Below are positions 44,301-52,876 of a DNA stretch of 64,000 bases, piece by piece. Source of the DNA: Chitinophaga rupis. GTDB taxonomy: Bacteria > Bacteroidota > Bacteroidia > Chitinophagales > Chitinophagaceae. The position numbers and the translations under genes were made by a program. The stretch's first letter is position 1; every line of letters starts with the position of its first letter. The notes under the pieces were generated by a model. That model had not been told where the DNA came from, ran no database searches, and worked only from the letters and a program-made list of their open reading frames with translations. The DNA lies in assembly GCF_900109685.1 (NCBI RefSeq), contig NZ_FOBB01000003.1, forward strand, positions 620,001-684,000, read 5' to 3'.

Positions 44301-44708
44301 ATGATCCGTTTACATGACGTTAAAACAGGTGATACCGTGTTAGTATCGTATGAAGGAGAGCTGCTGGAAGGCAAGGTACTGGAAGTGAACCCTGAGGACA
44401 GACAGGCTTGTGTACTGACCCACGAACAGCAGGAATTCTGGTACTCGCTGGATGACCTTTATGAAATTCCGCTGGATGAATCACAGCTGCTGAAGCTGAA
44501 GTTCCAGAAAGATGAATCTGCCGCTACCGGTAATGGCCATACAGCGGTGTATGTACGGGGGCCTTTCAGCGTACAGCTGGCCCAGGAAGGCGGCCACGAT
44601 ATAACCCGCCTGGCTTACCGTGATGAGCACCGGGAAATCAAGGGCGCGCTTACCGTGAACCAGCTCCAGAACCATTATCATATCATGACTAATTTCCACT
44701 TAGATTAG
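44301..44708 (+). CDS. Conserved hypothetical protein next to kdsA
   Basis: A 135-residue acidic soluble protein starting at ATG 44301; upstream in-frame codons are not supported. The N-terminal half, IRLHDVKTGDTVLVSYEGELLEGKV, looks like a small beta-barrel (SH3/KOW-like) fold. The C-terminal half has no motif I know. It lies 48 bases after kdsA and may be co-transcribed. No signal peptide or membrane segment is seen. Confidence 0.65.
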   Translation: MIRLHDVKTGDTVLVSYEGELLEGKVLEVNPEDRQACVLTHEQQEFWYSLDDLYEIPLDESQLLKLKFQKDESAATGNGHTAVYVRGPFSVQLAQEGGHDITRLAYRDEHREIKGALTVNQLQNHYHIMTNFHLD

Positions 44709-44711
44709 CGG

Positions 44712-44815
44712 AAAGCTTAAAGGATAAAGCAAAAAGCTGATTGCCTCGCAGATATCCGCGGCAATCAGCTTTTTGCTTTATGCTTTCTCCTTTATGCTTT
44801 CTCCTTTATACTTAC
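44712..44815. repeat. Heptamer array, GCTTTAT class, with a long hairpin
   Basis: The right arm (44775-44815) has units GCTTTAT, GCTTTCT and CCTTTAT in phase seven. The left arm (44712-44738) is the inverse. The inner parts pair perfectly over 21 bases (44725-44745 with 44760-44780) around loop TCGCAGATATCCGC. Confidence 0.78.
44725..44780. terminator. Long hairpin between converging genes
   Basis: A perfect 21-base stem with a 14-base loop between the hypothetical gene (+) and the DUF4382 gene (-). The A- and T-rich ends of the arms suggest a bidirectional terminator. Confidence 0.75.
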
Positions 44816-45609
44816 TTCAACTTTACGGTATCTACTGTTGTAACCTGACCTAATGTAACGGTTACGCCAGATCTTACAATGGTGCTCAGCAGCGTATCAG
44901 AAGGTATAAAGTGCAGCGTATAAGTACCGGCGCTAATACCTTTGATCAGATAATGACCATGATCAGTATAAGTGCTGGCCACTGTATCATTACCATTAAG
45001 CGCTAATACAGCCGCGGCAATGGAATCCGGTGTTGTTACCCCCCTGATAGCACCACCCTGCGCCTGCATAAAACCCCTGATAACTGGCTTCAGCATAAAT
45101 TTGCCGGCAGCACCTGCTTCATGGATAGATTTTGCTACATCAAAATCCAGTACCAGTTTGTAAAGCACATCGCCGGTTACATCTGAATTCAATTTCAGTT
45201 TAACACCGGATGATTGCCCGCTGGGTGTTTGCAGATGAACGGAATCGCCGTCGTGGGTTACTACCCAGTTGTCATCGCCCAATACCAGGCGGATCTCTTT
45301 GATAGTACCTGATTTAATGTAAGCGTCAGCCAGTACAGTGTCTTTATCATTCACCAGTGTAAGCAGGTTGTAGCGGCCCTTTCTGAAACCACTCAATGAC
45401 TGCCAGCCATTATCATCACTATCGGTGTAATTAATATTCACATCCTGTACATCGATATAAACGGCTTTAAAATCGCCTGGTCCGTCAGTAAGCGCTACCT
45501 GTAAATGTGCCTGCCCGCTATTGTTCTCATTTTTGGAACAGGACGAAAAGTAACACAGACCAGCCAAAGCAAGTGTGCCTGTAAGTAGGTTTCTCAGTGA
45601 ATTGCTCAT
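44812..45609 (-). CDS. DUF4382 domain lipoprotein
   Basis: A 265-residue protein with a lipoprotein signal peptide (LAGLCYFSSCSKNENN, lipidated Cys followed by Ser-Lys). The DUF4382 domain starts at AHLQVALTDGPGDFKAVYIDVQDVNI; a C-terminal carboxypeptidase-regulatory-like beta domain (HGHYLIKGISAGTYTLHFIP) follows. It probably faces the periplasm or surface. The function of DUF4382 is not known. Confidence 0.85.
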   Translation of the reverse strand: MSNSLRNLLTGTLALAGLCYFSSCSKNENNSGQAHLQVALTDGPGDFKAVYIDVQDVNINYTDSDDNGWQSLSGFRKGRYNLLTLVNDKDTVLADAYIKSGTIKEIRLVLGDDNWVVTHDGDSVHLQTPSGQSSGVKLKLNSDVTGDVLYKLVLDFDVAKSIHEAGAAGKFMLKPVIRGFMQAQGGAIRGVTTPDSIAAAVLALNGNDTVASTYTDHGHYLIKGISAGTYTLHFIPSDTLLSTIVRSGVTVTLGQVTTVDTVKLK

Positions 45610-45743
45610 AAAAAGTGTATTGGTTTTAGTATCGCCTTTTTTGCGGCTTTCTCGGATTTAGATATGGTTTGTTAAAGAAAGTTTAAATACGCATTAAAAA
45701 AAAATCTTCCGTGACAACATATATCCGGCCCGGCATAAAATAA

Positions 45744-45774
45744 AAATGCCGATTGTGTTAGCAATCAGCATTTT
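45744..45774 (-). terminator. Terminator of the redoxin gene
   Basis: AAATGCCGATTG and CAATCAGCATTT form a 12-base stem with one mismatch and a loop TGTTAG. It lies about 30 bases past the redoxin stop. Confidence 0.75.
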
Positions 45775-45805
45775 GTATATTTTTTAATAATTACAGTGTT
45801 CTGCC

Positions 45806-46375
45806 TTACTTCACCGTTTCCATCTTCCACTTAATATTACAGCCCACACTGGGCTTTTGCAACGGGCTTACGGGCTGCCCATCCAGCAGGGCGTTAAGCG
45901 CCGCGCGCACATCCTTGCCATTCAGGGGCTGATCATTTCCGGGACGGGCATCATCCAGCTGCCCGCGGTATACCAGCTGCAATGACTGATCATAAATAAA
46001 AAAGTCGGGGGTACAGGCGGCCTGGTAAGCATGCGCCGTTTCCTGGCTTTCATCGTATAAATAAGGAAAAGTATAATCCAGCTCAATAGCTACTTCCCGC
46101 ATATGCGCAGGCCCATCTTCAGGGTATTGCTGCGCATCATTGGCGCTGATGGCCAGGAAGCGGATGCCTTTGGCAATATATTCTTTGGAAAGCCGCACCA
46201 GCTCAGGTTGTATATAACGCACAAACGGGCAATGATTGCAAATGAACATCACTACGGTACCAATGGCAGCCGGTAATTCTTTTAACTGCAGCCATTTACC
46301 TGATACAACATCCAGCAATTTAAAGTCGGGGGCAGGCGTTCCTAACGGAACCATATGAGAGGGTGTGCGGGCCAT
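45806..46375 (-). CDS. Thioredoxin-like (AhpC/TSA-type) redoxin
   Basis: A 189-residue protein with a thioredoxin fold. The start GTPAPDFKLLDVVSGKWLQL is AhpC/TSA-like, and FICNHCPFVRYIQPELVRL has the CxxC-type active site typical of this Bacteroidota subfamily. IRFLAISANDAQQYPEDGP and CTPDFFIYD follow. No signal peptide is present, so it is cytoplasmic. Reduction of peroxides or disulfides is likely, the partner is unknown. Confidence 0.83.
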   Translation of the reverse strand: MARTPSHMVPLGTPAPDFKLLDVVSGKWLQLKELPAAIGTVVMFICNHCPFVRYIQPELVRLSKEYIAKGIRFLAISANDAQQYPEDGPAHMREVAIELDYTFPYLYDESQETAHAYQAACTPDFFIYDQSLQLVYRGQLDDARPGNDQPLNGKDVRAALNALLDGQPVSPLQKPSVGCNIKWKMETVK

Positions 46376-46429
46376 GGTTAAATTTTTTAGTAGTTCAAAG
46401 GGGATGCAACACCTGCGTTTGCAATTGTT

Positions 46430-46651
46430 CTACAAATATCTCAACGGATTGCGACGGGCGTTAAGAATATAATTTTTCATGTTTACCCAAAAAGCCAGGA
46501 TCATGTAAATAATTACCGGTGATCCCATGGTAAGGAAAGATGTGTAGATAAAAAACAAGCGGATACGGGAGGTAGCAACCCCCAGCTTATCTCCAATAGC
46601 GGCACAGACTCCGAATGCCTGCCATTCCACAAAATCCTTAAAGCGCTTCAT
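46430..46651 (-). CDS. PspC-like small membrane protein
   Basis: A 73-residue protein starting at ATG 46651 (MKRFKDFVEWQAFGVCAAIG). The opening resembles PspC domains (FGVCAAIGDKLGVATSRIRLFF) and a membrane segment follows (FLTMGSPVIIYMILAFWV). PspC-type proteins signal envelope stress or stabilise membranes. It is short but complete. Confidence 0.75.
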   Translation of the reverse strand: MKRFKDFVEWQAFGVCAAIGDKLGVATSRIRLFFIYTSFLTMGSPVIIYMILAFWVNMKNYILNARRNPLRYL

Positions 46652-46991
46652 GACTTCAAATTTATTAAAATCCGGTGTGAAAAACAAGAGAACGCTGTGG
46701 GTGCAGCCCGCTGTTGGCCGCCTGAAAGCCGTAATGCACGGACTATCAACCGGGATCTTCTGATCTTTTTATCGCCTTTTATGTTAAATTCCCCACCGGC
46801 AAAAACCCGCGAACAGCAAACCCTGCATCCTAACTACATATTATAGAATGATTTATAATAGCTTATGAAAAACATATGCATTAAATACAGCTATAAACTG
46901 TGCAGGATCGGGCGCCTACTATTTTAAAAACTTCGTGATTTTAGTTAATTTCGCGGTGCAATTTTTAACCGCACTTAAATATTTATTTCTC
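46652..46991. other. Region between the PspC-like gene and acn
   Basis: About 340 bases. TAATTTCG at 46945-46952 is a near match to TAnnTTTG and may belong to the acn promoter. Nothing else was recognised, and there is no heptamer array. Confidence 0.4.
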
Positions 46992-49262
46992 ATGGTGTTT
47001 GATATTGAAATGATTAAAGGAGTGTACGCGGCACTACCGGGTAAAGTGGAAGCTACCCGCAAAATGTTAGGCCGTCCGCTTACATTGGCAGAAAAGATCT
47101 TATATGCTCACCTGTATGCACCTGCTACTTCGCCGTTTGCAAGAGGCAAATCTTACGTAGAGTTTGCCCCGGACCGTGTAGCCATGCAGGATGCCACCGC
47201 CCAGATGGCCTTATTACAGTTCATGACCTGCGGGCGCGATAAAGTAGCGGTTCCCTCCACTGTACACTGTGATCACCTCATTCAAGCCAAAACAGGCGCT
47301 GTAGCTGACCTGGCCACGGCAAAAGACACCAATAAGGAAGTTTACGAATTTCTCTCCTCTATATCTAATAAATACGGTATCGGTTTCTGGAAACCCGGTG
47401 CAGGCATCATTCACCAGGTAGTGCTGGAAAACTATGCATTTCCCGGTGGTATGATGATCGGTACGGATTCCCACACCCCCAATGCGGGCGGTTTGGGTAT
47501 GTTAGCCATTGGCGTAGGCGGTGCAGACGCTGTAGACGTAATGGCCGGCCTGCCCTGGGAACTGAAAATGCCTAAGCTGATCGGTGTAAAGCTGACCGGT
47601 AAAATGAGCGGCTGGACCTCTGCCAAAGACGTGATCCTGAAAGTAGCCGGCATCCTGACCGTAAAAGGCGGTACCGGTGCTATTGTTGAATATTTTGGCG
47701 AAGGCGCAGATAGCCTGAGCGCTACCGGTAAAGGCACCATTTGTAACATGGGTGCGGAAATAGGCGCTACCTGCTCCGTTTTTGCATATGACAGCAAAAT
47801 GTCGGCTTACCTGAAAGGCACCAGCCGTGCGGAAATTGCTAACCTGGCCGATGCAGTGAAAGAGCATCTGCGTCCTGACCCGGAAGTATATGACAGCCCT
47901 GATAAATACTACGACCAGGTAATTGAAATAGACCTGAATGAGCTGGAACCTTATGTGAACGGTCCTTTTACGCCGGACCTGGCATGGCCTATCTCTAAAT
48001 TTGCACAGGCAGTTAAAGAAAACAACTGGCCGGAAAAGCTGGAAGTAGCCCTGATAGGCTCCTGCACCAACTCTTCCTACGAAGATATTTCCCGTTCTGC
48101 CTCCCTGGCCAAACAAGCCATTGACAAGAACCTGGATGTGAAATCCGAATTTACTATTACCCCCGGTTCTGAACTGGTACGTTTCACCATTGAAAGAGAT
48201 GGTTTGCTGGATACCTTTGACAAAATAGGCGGTGTGGTGCTGGCCAATGCCTGCGGTCCCTGTATCGGGCAATGGGCACGTCATATAGACGATCCTAACC
48301 GTAAGAACTCTATCATTACCTCCTTTAACCGCAACTTTGCAAAACGTAATGACGGCCTGGCCTCTACACACGCATTTGTGGCTTCTCCGGAAATAGTAAC
48401 GGCGCTGGCCATTGCCGGTGACCTGACCTTTAACCCGCTGACCGATAAGCTGAAAACCAAAGACGGTAAAGAAGTAATGCTGGATGAACCAACCGGTTAC
48501 GAAATGCCTTCCAAAGGTTTTGCCGTGGAAGACGCCGGCTACCAGGCTCCTGCTGCCGATGGCAGAGGCGTACAGGTAGTGGTATCACCCAGCAGCGACC
48601 GTTTGCAGTTACTGGCTCCGTTCAGCGCCTGGGAAGGTGTTGATCTGAAAGGTTTGAAGCTGCTTATCAAAGCAAAAGGTAAATGTACTACGGACCATAT
48701 TTCCATGGCCGGCCCCTGGTTAAAATACCGTGGTCACCTGGATAATATCTCCAACAACATGCTGATTGGCGCAGTAAATGCCTTTAACGATAAAACTGAT
48801 ACCGTTAAGAATGAGCTGACAGGCGAATACGGCCCGGTACCGGCTACCCAGCGCGCTTACAAAGCTGCAGGCATTGGTTCTGTAGTAGTGGGCGATGAAA
48901 ACTATGGGGAAGGTTCCAGCCGCGAGCACGCAGCTATGGAGCCCCGTCACCTGGGCGTAAGGGCCATCCTGGTAAAATCATTTGCACGCATACACGAAAC
49001 CAACCTGAAAAAACAGGGTATGCTGGCACTGACCTTTGCCGATAAGGATGATTACGAAAAGATCCAGGAAGATGATACGTTTGATATTATTGGCCTGACT
49101 GATTTTACGCCCGGCAAAACCCTGACCGTAGTAGCTAATCACAAAAACGGCACCAGCGACAGCATTACCGTAAACCACACTTATAACGAACAACAGATCG
49201 AGTGGTTTAAAGCCGGTGGCGCACTGAATGTGATACGCTCCGAATTCGCTAAGGCGAAATAA
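46992..49262 (+). CDS. acn: Aconitate hydratase, mitochondrial type
   Basis: A 756-residue aconitase that interconverts citrate and isocitrate in the TCA cycle. The ATG at 46992 gives MVFDIEMIKGVYAALPGKVEATRKML; upstream codons are not homologous. Cluster cysteines are in IGSCTNSSYED and ACGPCIGQW. HCDHLIQA and GTDSHTPNAGG are substrate blocks, and the swivelling C-terminal domain has GDENYGEGSSREHAAMEPRHLG. The type is the mitochondrial-like one (AcnA-2 lineage). Its stop overlaps a class B heptamer array. Confidence 0.96.
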   Translation: MVFDIEMIKGVYAALPGKVEATRKMLGRPLTLAEKILYAHLYAPATSPFARGKSYVEFAPDRVAMQDATAQMALLQFMTCGRDKVAVPSTVHCDHLIQAKTGAVADLATAKDTNKEVYEFLSSISNKYGIGFWKPGAGIIHQVVLENYAFPGGMMIGTDSHTPNAGGLGMLAIGVGGADAVDVMAGLPWELKMPKLIGVKLTGKMSGWTSAKDVILKVAGILTVKGGTGAIVEYFGEGADSLSATGKGTICNMGAEIGATCSVFAYDSKMSAYLKGTSRAEIANLADAVKEHLRPDPEVYDSPDKYYDQVIEIDLNELEPYVNGPFTPDLAWPISKFAQAVKENNWPEKLEVALIGSCTNSSYEDISRSASLAKQAIDKNLDVKSEFTITPGSELVRFTIERDGLLDTFDKIGGVVLANACGPCIGQWARHIDDPNRKNSIITSFNRNFAKRNDGLASTHAFVASPEIVTALAIAGDLTFNPLTDKLKTKDGKEVMLDEPTGYEMPSKGFAVEDAGYQAPAADGRGVQVVVSPSSDRLQLLAPFSAWEGVDLKGLKLLIKAKGKCTTDHISMAGPWLKYRGHLDNISNNMLIGAVNAFNDKTDTVKNELTGEYGPVPATQRAYKAAGIGSVVVGDENYGEGSSREHAAMEPRHLGVRAILVKSFARIHETNLKKQGMLALTFADKDDYEKIQEDDTFDIIGLTDFTPGKTLTVVANHKNGTSDSITVNHTYNEQQIEWFKAGGALNVIRSEFAKAK

Positions 49263-49394
49263 TTAAGAATTAAGAATTAAGAAAGAATAATTAATAATAA
49301 AGAGCACTGGTGCTGCAAGCATCGGTGCTCTTTGCATTTAGGGCCCTTCCGTGCAGTAACTGCCTTGCGATTATTAATCATTCATTATTAATTA
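49260..49394. repeat. Class B heptamer element around a terminator
   Basis: The left arm (49260-49299) has TAATTAA/GAATTAA units, with a terminator at 49299-49333 and an inverted right arm at 49369-49394 (from CGATTATTAATC). It runs from the acn stop to the DUF4421 stop. Confidence 0.78.
49299..49333. terminator. Terminator between acn and the DUF4421 gene
   Basis: AAAGAGCAC pairs with GTGCTCTTT, and TGCT/AGCA extends the stem around loop GCA. It works for both converging genes. Confidence 0.85.
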
Positions 49395-50435
49395 GAAAAG
49401 TTTTTTGCGCAGCTTAAACCGGCGTACCAAACTAATGCGGAAGTTGCCAGTGCCAAAGGTTTGGTAGGTTTCTTTTACGGGTGTTTCACTGCGGGTTAAT
49501 ACGTTCATGTATTGAAACCCTGCAAAATAAAGATTGGAGTTATACCCTATGGATGCACGGATCGTATTGTTCAGCTGCCACCCTGCTTTTTTGGGAATGC
49601 TGTCGTTCATGTACAAACGCGTTACATTCACCCCTAATGCGCCGGAAAGTGATAAGGTCATGAAGAGGTGTTTTTTATACACCAGCGTATAGGCATAACC
49701 GGCATTACCCGCCACACTTACAATGCCGGAGCCGTAAAAACGTTGCCCTTCAAAGAAATCAGGACTTTGCAGATTACTGGGTATAATAGAAGAATCGGCA
49801 TGAATGCGGATGCTGAAGATCTCTGCCCCTATGATCAGCGAGCCGGCACTTTTTTTCTGATGTTCATTTTGCAGGTATGCACCGCGGTAAGAAAAGCGCC
49901 GGTCGTTGAAAATGTACATTACACTGGCCCCGTAATTACGGGTACGCAGATCGGGGCGTAAAAGCCGGGGCCTGTCCTCCAGCACATTTCCCAGCGGGCC
50001 ACCCTGGTCTGCCAGAAAGTACCCTTTATAGCGCTGCCAGTACAGGTCTATCACCAGCTTACGCAGGTATATATGTGTTTGCAGGTCCAGGTATTTGGTA
50101 GTGCCATACCGGTCTTTATTGTGCTCAACATCCGGAAGGCTAAAACCCAGGTTAATGTCCAGGAACTTATAGTTGGCGCCTACCCCCACGATAAAATTGT
50201 TGTTGGGGCGGTACAGCACCTCTTTATTCAGCTTGCGGTCCACTACATCATAATAGGTGTATTTACGACCGCCATAGAGGCGCAGGTTAAGATCGCGGGT
50301 GTGATCAGTAATGTAGGCTGAATCATTTTGGGTGCGCAGCCAGCCGAACACTTTTTCTCCAAAAGTATTTTTTTGTCCCTGTGCAACCATCGTACTGCCC
50401 AGGCCAGCCAACAATAGAACAAGCTGCAGGCGCAT
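49392..50435 (-). CDS. DUF4421 family outer-membrane protein
   Basis: A 347-residue secreted protein. The ATG at 50435 (MRLQLVLLLAGLGSTMVAQGQ) gives the signal peptide. DUF4421 signature blocks are RDLNLRLYGGRKYTYYDV, RPNNNFIVGVGANYKFLDI and YLDLQTHIYLRKLVIDLYWQ. The alternating pattern suggests a beta-barrel. The function is unknown. Confidence 0.82.
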   Translation of the reverse strand: MRLQLVLLLAGLGSTMVAQGQKNTFGEKVFGWLRTQNDSAYITDHTRDLNLRLYGGRKYTYYDVVDRKLNKEVLYRPNNNFIVGVGANYKFLDINLGFSLPDVEHNKDRYGTTKYLDLQTHIYLRKLVIDLYWQRYKGYFLADQGGPLGNVLEDRPRLLRPDLRTRNYGASVMYIFNDRRFSYRGAYLQNEHQKKSAGSLIIGAEIFSIRIHADSSIIPSNLQSPDFFEGQRFYGSGIVSVAGNAGYAYTLVYKKHLFMTLSLSGALGVNVTRLYMNDSIPKKAGWQLNNTIRASIGYNSNLYFAGFQYMNVLTRSETPVKETYQTFGTGNFRISLVRRFKLRKKLF

Positions 50436-50518
50436 ATGCTGTAACAAAATACAATTTATAACTTTCAACAGTGAGTAACGGGTTATTAGCTAATAGTTAA
50501 TAATCAGGCCCAGGCCTG

Positions 50519-51007
50519 TTATTTAATTTCTATTACTTCCAGCTGCTGGATGTTGCCTGCATGCAGCTCAAACCGTACCAGCGTTTTTACTTTATGCCAG
50601 CCCTGCAAACCGCAGGCTCCGGGATTAATGTGCAGCAGCTGCAGGGCAGGATCGGGAATTACTTTCAGAATGTGGGAATGCCCGCAAATAAATAGTTTGG
50701 GCTGCTGCTGCAACAGCTGCGCTTTTACGCCGGGCGCATATTTGCCCGGGTAACCGCCTATATGGGTCATGAACACTTTTACACCCTCTACTTCAAAATG
50801 CAGATTTTCGGGGTAACGGATACGGATATCCGCGCCATCGATGTTCCCATACACAGCCCTAAAAGGTTTAAAGGCCTCCAGTTCATCGGCCAGGCCGGTA
50901 TTGCCGATATCACCGGCATGCCAGATCTCATCTACATTTTCAAAATGTTTGAACACCTGCGGATGCAGGTAGCTGTGGGTATCTGAAAGAAGGCCTATTT
51001 TTTTCAT
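50519..51007 (-). CDS. YfcE/MJ0936-family metallophosphoesterase
   Basis: A 162-residue single-domain phosphoesterase. MKKIGLLSDTHSYL (DxH), HAGDIGN (GDxxN-type), VYGNIDGADIR, MTHIGG and ICGHSHILK are the five metal-binding blocks. The family hydrolyses phosphodiesters or phosphomonoesters in the cytoplasm with Mn or similar metals. A short degenerate heptamer-like stretch (50482-50505) lies just past the stop. Confidence 0.9.
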   Translation of the reverse strand: MKKIGLLSDTHSYLHPQVFKHFENVDEIWHAGDIGNTGLADELEAFKPFRAVYGNIDGADIRIRYPENLHFEVEGVKVFMTHIGGYPGKYAPGVKAQLLQQQPKLFICGHSHILKVIPDPALQLLHINPGACGLQGWHKVKTLVRFELHAGNIQQLEVIEIK

Positions 51008-51090
51008 GACTAGCTGCTCCCGGACAACAGATCACCGTCTGCGATCCGGGAAGGCAAATCTAATAAAAGTCAATGGCCTGTTGAACAAAT

Positions 51091-51210
51091 GATCCATGAT
51101 CCGCTGTTTATGATCCGCGGATAGCGGACTATGGTCTGTGGACTGAGGACTGTTCTCCATGATCTATGATCCGCGCACAGTGGACCGGGGACTGTTGACT
51201 GTGGACTTTT
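51091..51210. repeat. Long heptamer array, class C (GGACTGT/GATCCGC)
   Basis: About 17 consecutive seven-base units, beginning as GATCCAT/GATCCGC and shifting to GGACTAT/GGACTGT types, then back. It lies between the YfcE-like gene and purU, where both promoters must be. It is the longest unbroken run of the window. Confidence 0.75.
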
Positions 51211-51247
51211 CTTACTATTTTACATATCCATAAAAGCTACTATTTAC

Positions 51248-52117
51248 ATGCATCCATATACCGATATCACCGGCCGCTTATTGATCTGCTGCCCTGACCG
51301 TCCCGGCATTGTGGCGGGGGTATCCCAGTTCCTGTACTCCCATGGCGCCAATATCCTGGATGCCAGCCAGCACAGTACCGATCCACGGGAAGGCCTGTTC
51401 TTTATGCGCATGGTATTTCACCTGGAAAATACCAGCATCAGCCGGGAGCAGCTGGAAGCCGATTTCCTGGAAAAAGTGGCTTTACCCCGGCATATGGAAT
51501 GGCGTATTGACTATACAGACCATCGCAAACGTATGGCCATCATGGTATCCAGATATGACCACTGCATTATGGAGCTGCTGTGGCGCTGGCGCAGCGGGGA
51601 GCTGGAAGTAGATATTCCCGTAGTGATCTCTAACCATAATGATCTGCAAAAGCTGGCAGCCGACTTTGATATTCCCTTTCATTACCTGCCGGTAACCGCG
51701 CAAAACAAAGCGCAGCAGGAGCAGCAGGCCATTACGCTGTTACAGCAGCAACAGGTGGATTTCATTGTGTTGGCGCGTTACATGCAGATCTTATCGCCTG
51801 ATTTTGTGAAAGAATTTCCCGGCCGCATCATTAATATCCATCATTCTTTTTTACCTGCCTTTGCCGGCGCACGCCCTTACCTGAATGCCTATACGCGGGG
51901 TGTAAAACTAATTGGCGCTACCGCGCATTATGTTACCAACGACCTGGATGAAGGGCCCATTATTGAGCAGGATGTAGCCCGCGTAAGCCATAAACATGCG
52001 GTAGATGACCTGGTGCTGCTGGGACGCGATATTGAAAGGCAGGTGCTTACCCGTGCGGTAAAAGCACATATTGAAGACCGGGTAATTGTGCACGGCAATA
52101 AAACCATCGTGTTTTAA
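51248..52117 (+). CDS. purU: Formyltetrahydrofolate deformylase
   Basis: Hydrolyses 10-formyltetrahydrofolate to formate and tetrahydrofolate, balancing one-carbon pools. It is 289 residues long: an N-terminal ACT domain (GRLLICCPDRPGIVAGVSQFL) and a C-terminal formyltransferase fold with VLARYMQILSPDFV, the catalytic INIHHSFLPAFAGARPYL and GATAHYVTNDLDEGPII. The Asp of DEGPI is the catalytic residue. The length is normal. Confidence 0.95.
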   Translation: MHPYTDITGRLLICCPDRPGIVAGVSQFLYSHGANILDASQHSTDPREGLFFMRMVFHLENTSISREQLEADFLEKVALPRHMEWRIDYTDHRKRMAIMVSRYDHCIMELLWRWRSGELEVDIPVVISNHNDLQKLAADFDIPFHYLPVTAQNKAQQEQQAITLLQQQQVDFIVLARYMQILSPDFVKEFPGRIINIHHSFLPAFAGARPYLNAYTRGVKLIGATAHYVTNDLDEGPIIEQDVARVSHKHAVDDLVLLGRDIERQVLTRAVKAHIEDRVIVHGNKTIVF

Positions 52118-52218
52118 AGTAAAAAGAAAAAAAGCAAAAATTAAAAAGAAAAAACCGGGATGATCATTCCGCAGCATTCTTTTAATTTTTGCTTTTTACT
52201 TTTTTACTTTTTACTTAT
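52117..52218. repeat. Heptamer-like A-rich array, paired arms
   Basis: The left arm (52117-52156) has units such as AAAGTAA and AAAAGAA, and the right arm (52177-52218) is its inverse. They start at the purU stop and end at the stop of the next gene. The unit is A-rich, so the phase is less sure than elsewhere. Confidence 0.55.
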
Positions 52219-52820
52219 TACTCTGCTTTACTCTTAATAAACTTGCCTAATGCTTTACCGGCATCTGCATAAGCTTCGGCAATCCGTACGCCGGTATCAA
52301 AGTCATACCCACCAAACACACGGCCCTGGGCCTTTTCAACGGATATTTTAGCAACCGCCTTATCCGGGCTGGCCGTTTCCACAATCCATACTTCGCCATC
52401 CATAGAAGCATTCTTACGCCACACGCCTACGTTAAAACCCGGTTCAATAAAAGTGGTTTTAAAGATCAGCGTGTACTTTGCGCTTTTGTTATGCACAGAC
52501 TTTATGCTGCCATGCTCATTAAACAGCTCAGCAAACTTGGGCTCGTAACGGGCTTCGCGGTCGTCTTTCCAGGCTTTGGCCCAGGCATCACCACGGCCGG
52601 CCTCTTTGGAGTTATACTCCGTTGTTTTTTTCTGAATGTAGTCGGCTTCATTATCAAATTTGCCCACTTTCAAACCATCGTACGTAAACTCCGTGTTAAT
52701 TTCTGTTTGTCCCTTGAGTGCAGACAGGCTGCCTTCTGTTACTTTTAATTTCTGGGCACTTACGGGTGCGGCTAACGCAGCTACCAGTAATGTAGCTGCC
52801 AATACGGGGATTAATTTCAT
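52218..52820 (-). CDS. Secreted protein of unknown function
   Basis: A 200-residue protein with a signal peptide (LIPVLAATLLVAALAAPVSAQ). The mature part contains TEINTEFTYDGLKVGKFDNEADYIQKK and ends with an A-rich helix (IAEAYADAGKALGKFIKSKAE). No catalytic motif is visible. It is probably periplasmic. The stop is provided by the array at 52117-52218. Confidence 0.65.
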   Translation of the reverse strand: MKLIPVLAATLLVAALAAPVSAQKLKVTEGSLSALKGQTEINTEFTYDGLKVGKFDNEADYIQKKTTEYNSKEAGRGDAWAKAWKDDREARYEPKFAELFNEHGSIKSVHNKSAKYTLIFKTTFIEPGFNVGVWRKNASMDGEVWIVETASPDKAVAKISVEKAQGRVFGGYDFDTGVRIAEAYADAGKALGKFIKSKAE

Positions 52821-52876
52821 GACAATTTGGGATTTTAATTAGGTAGCAAATATATGTTAACTTTAGAAAGCTGACT

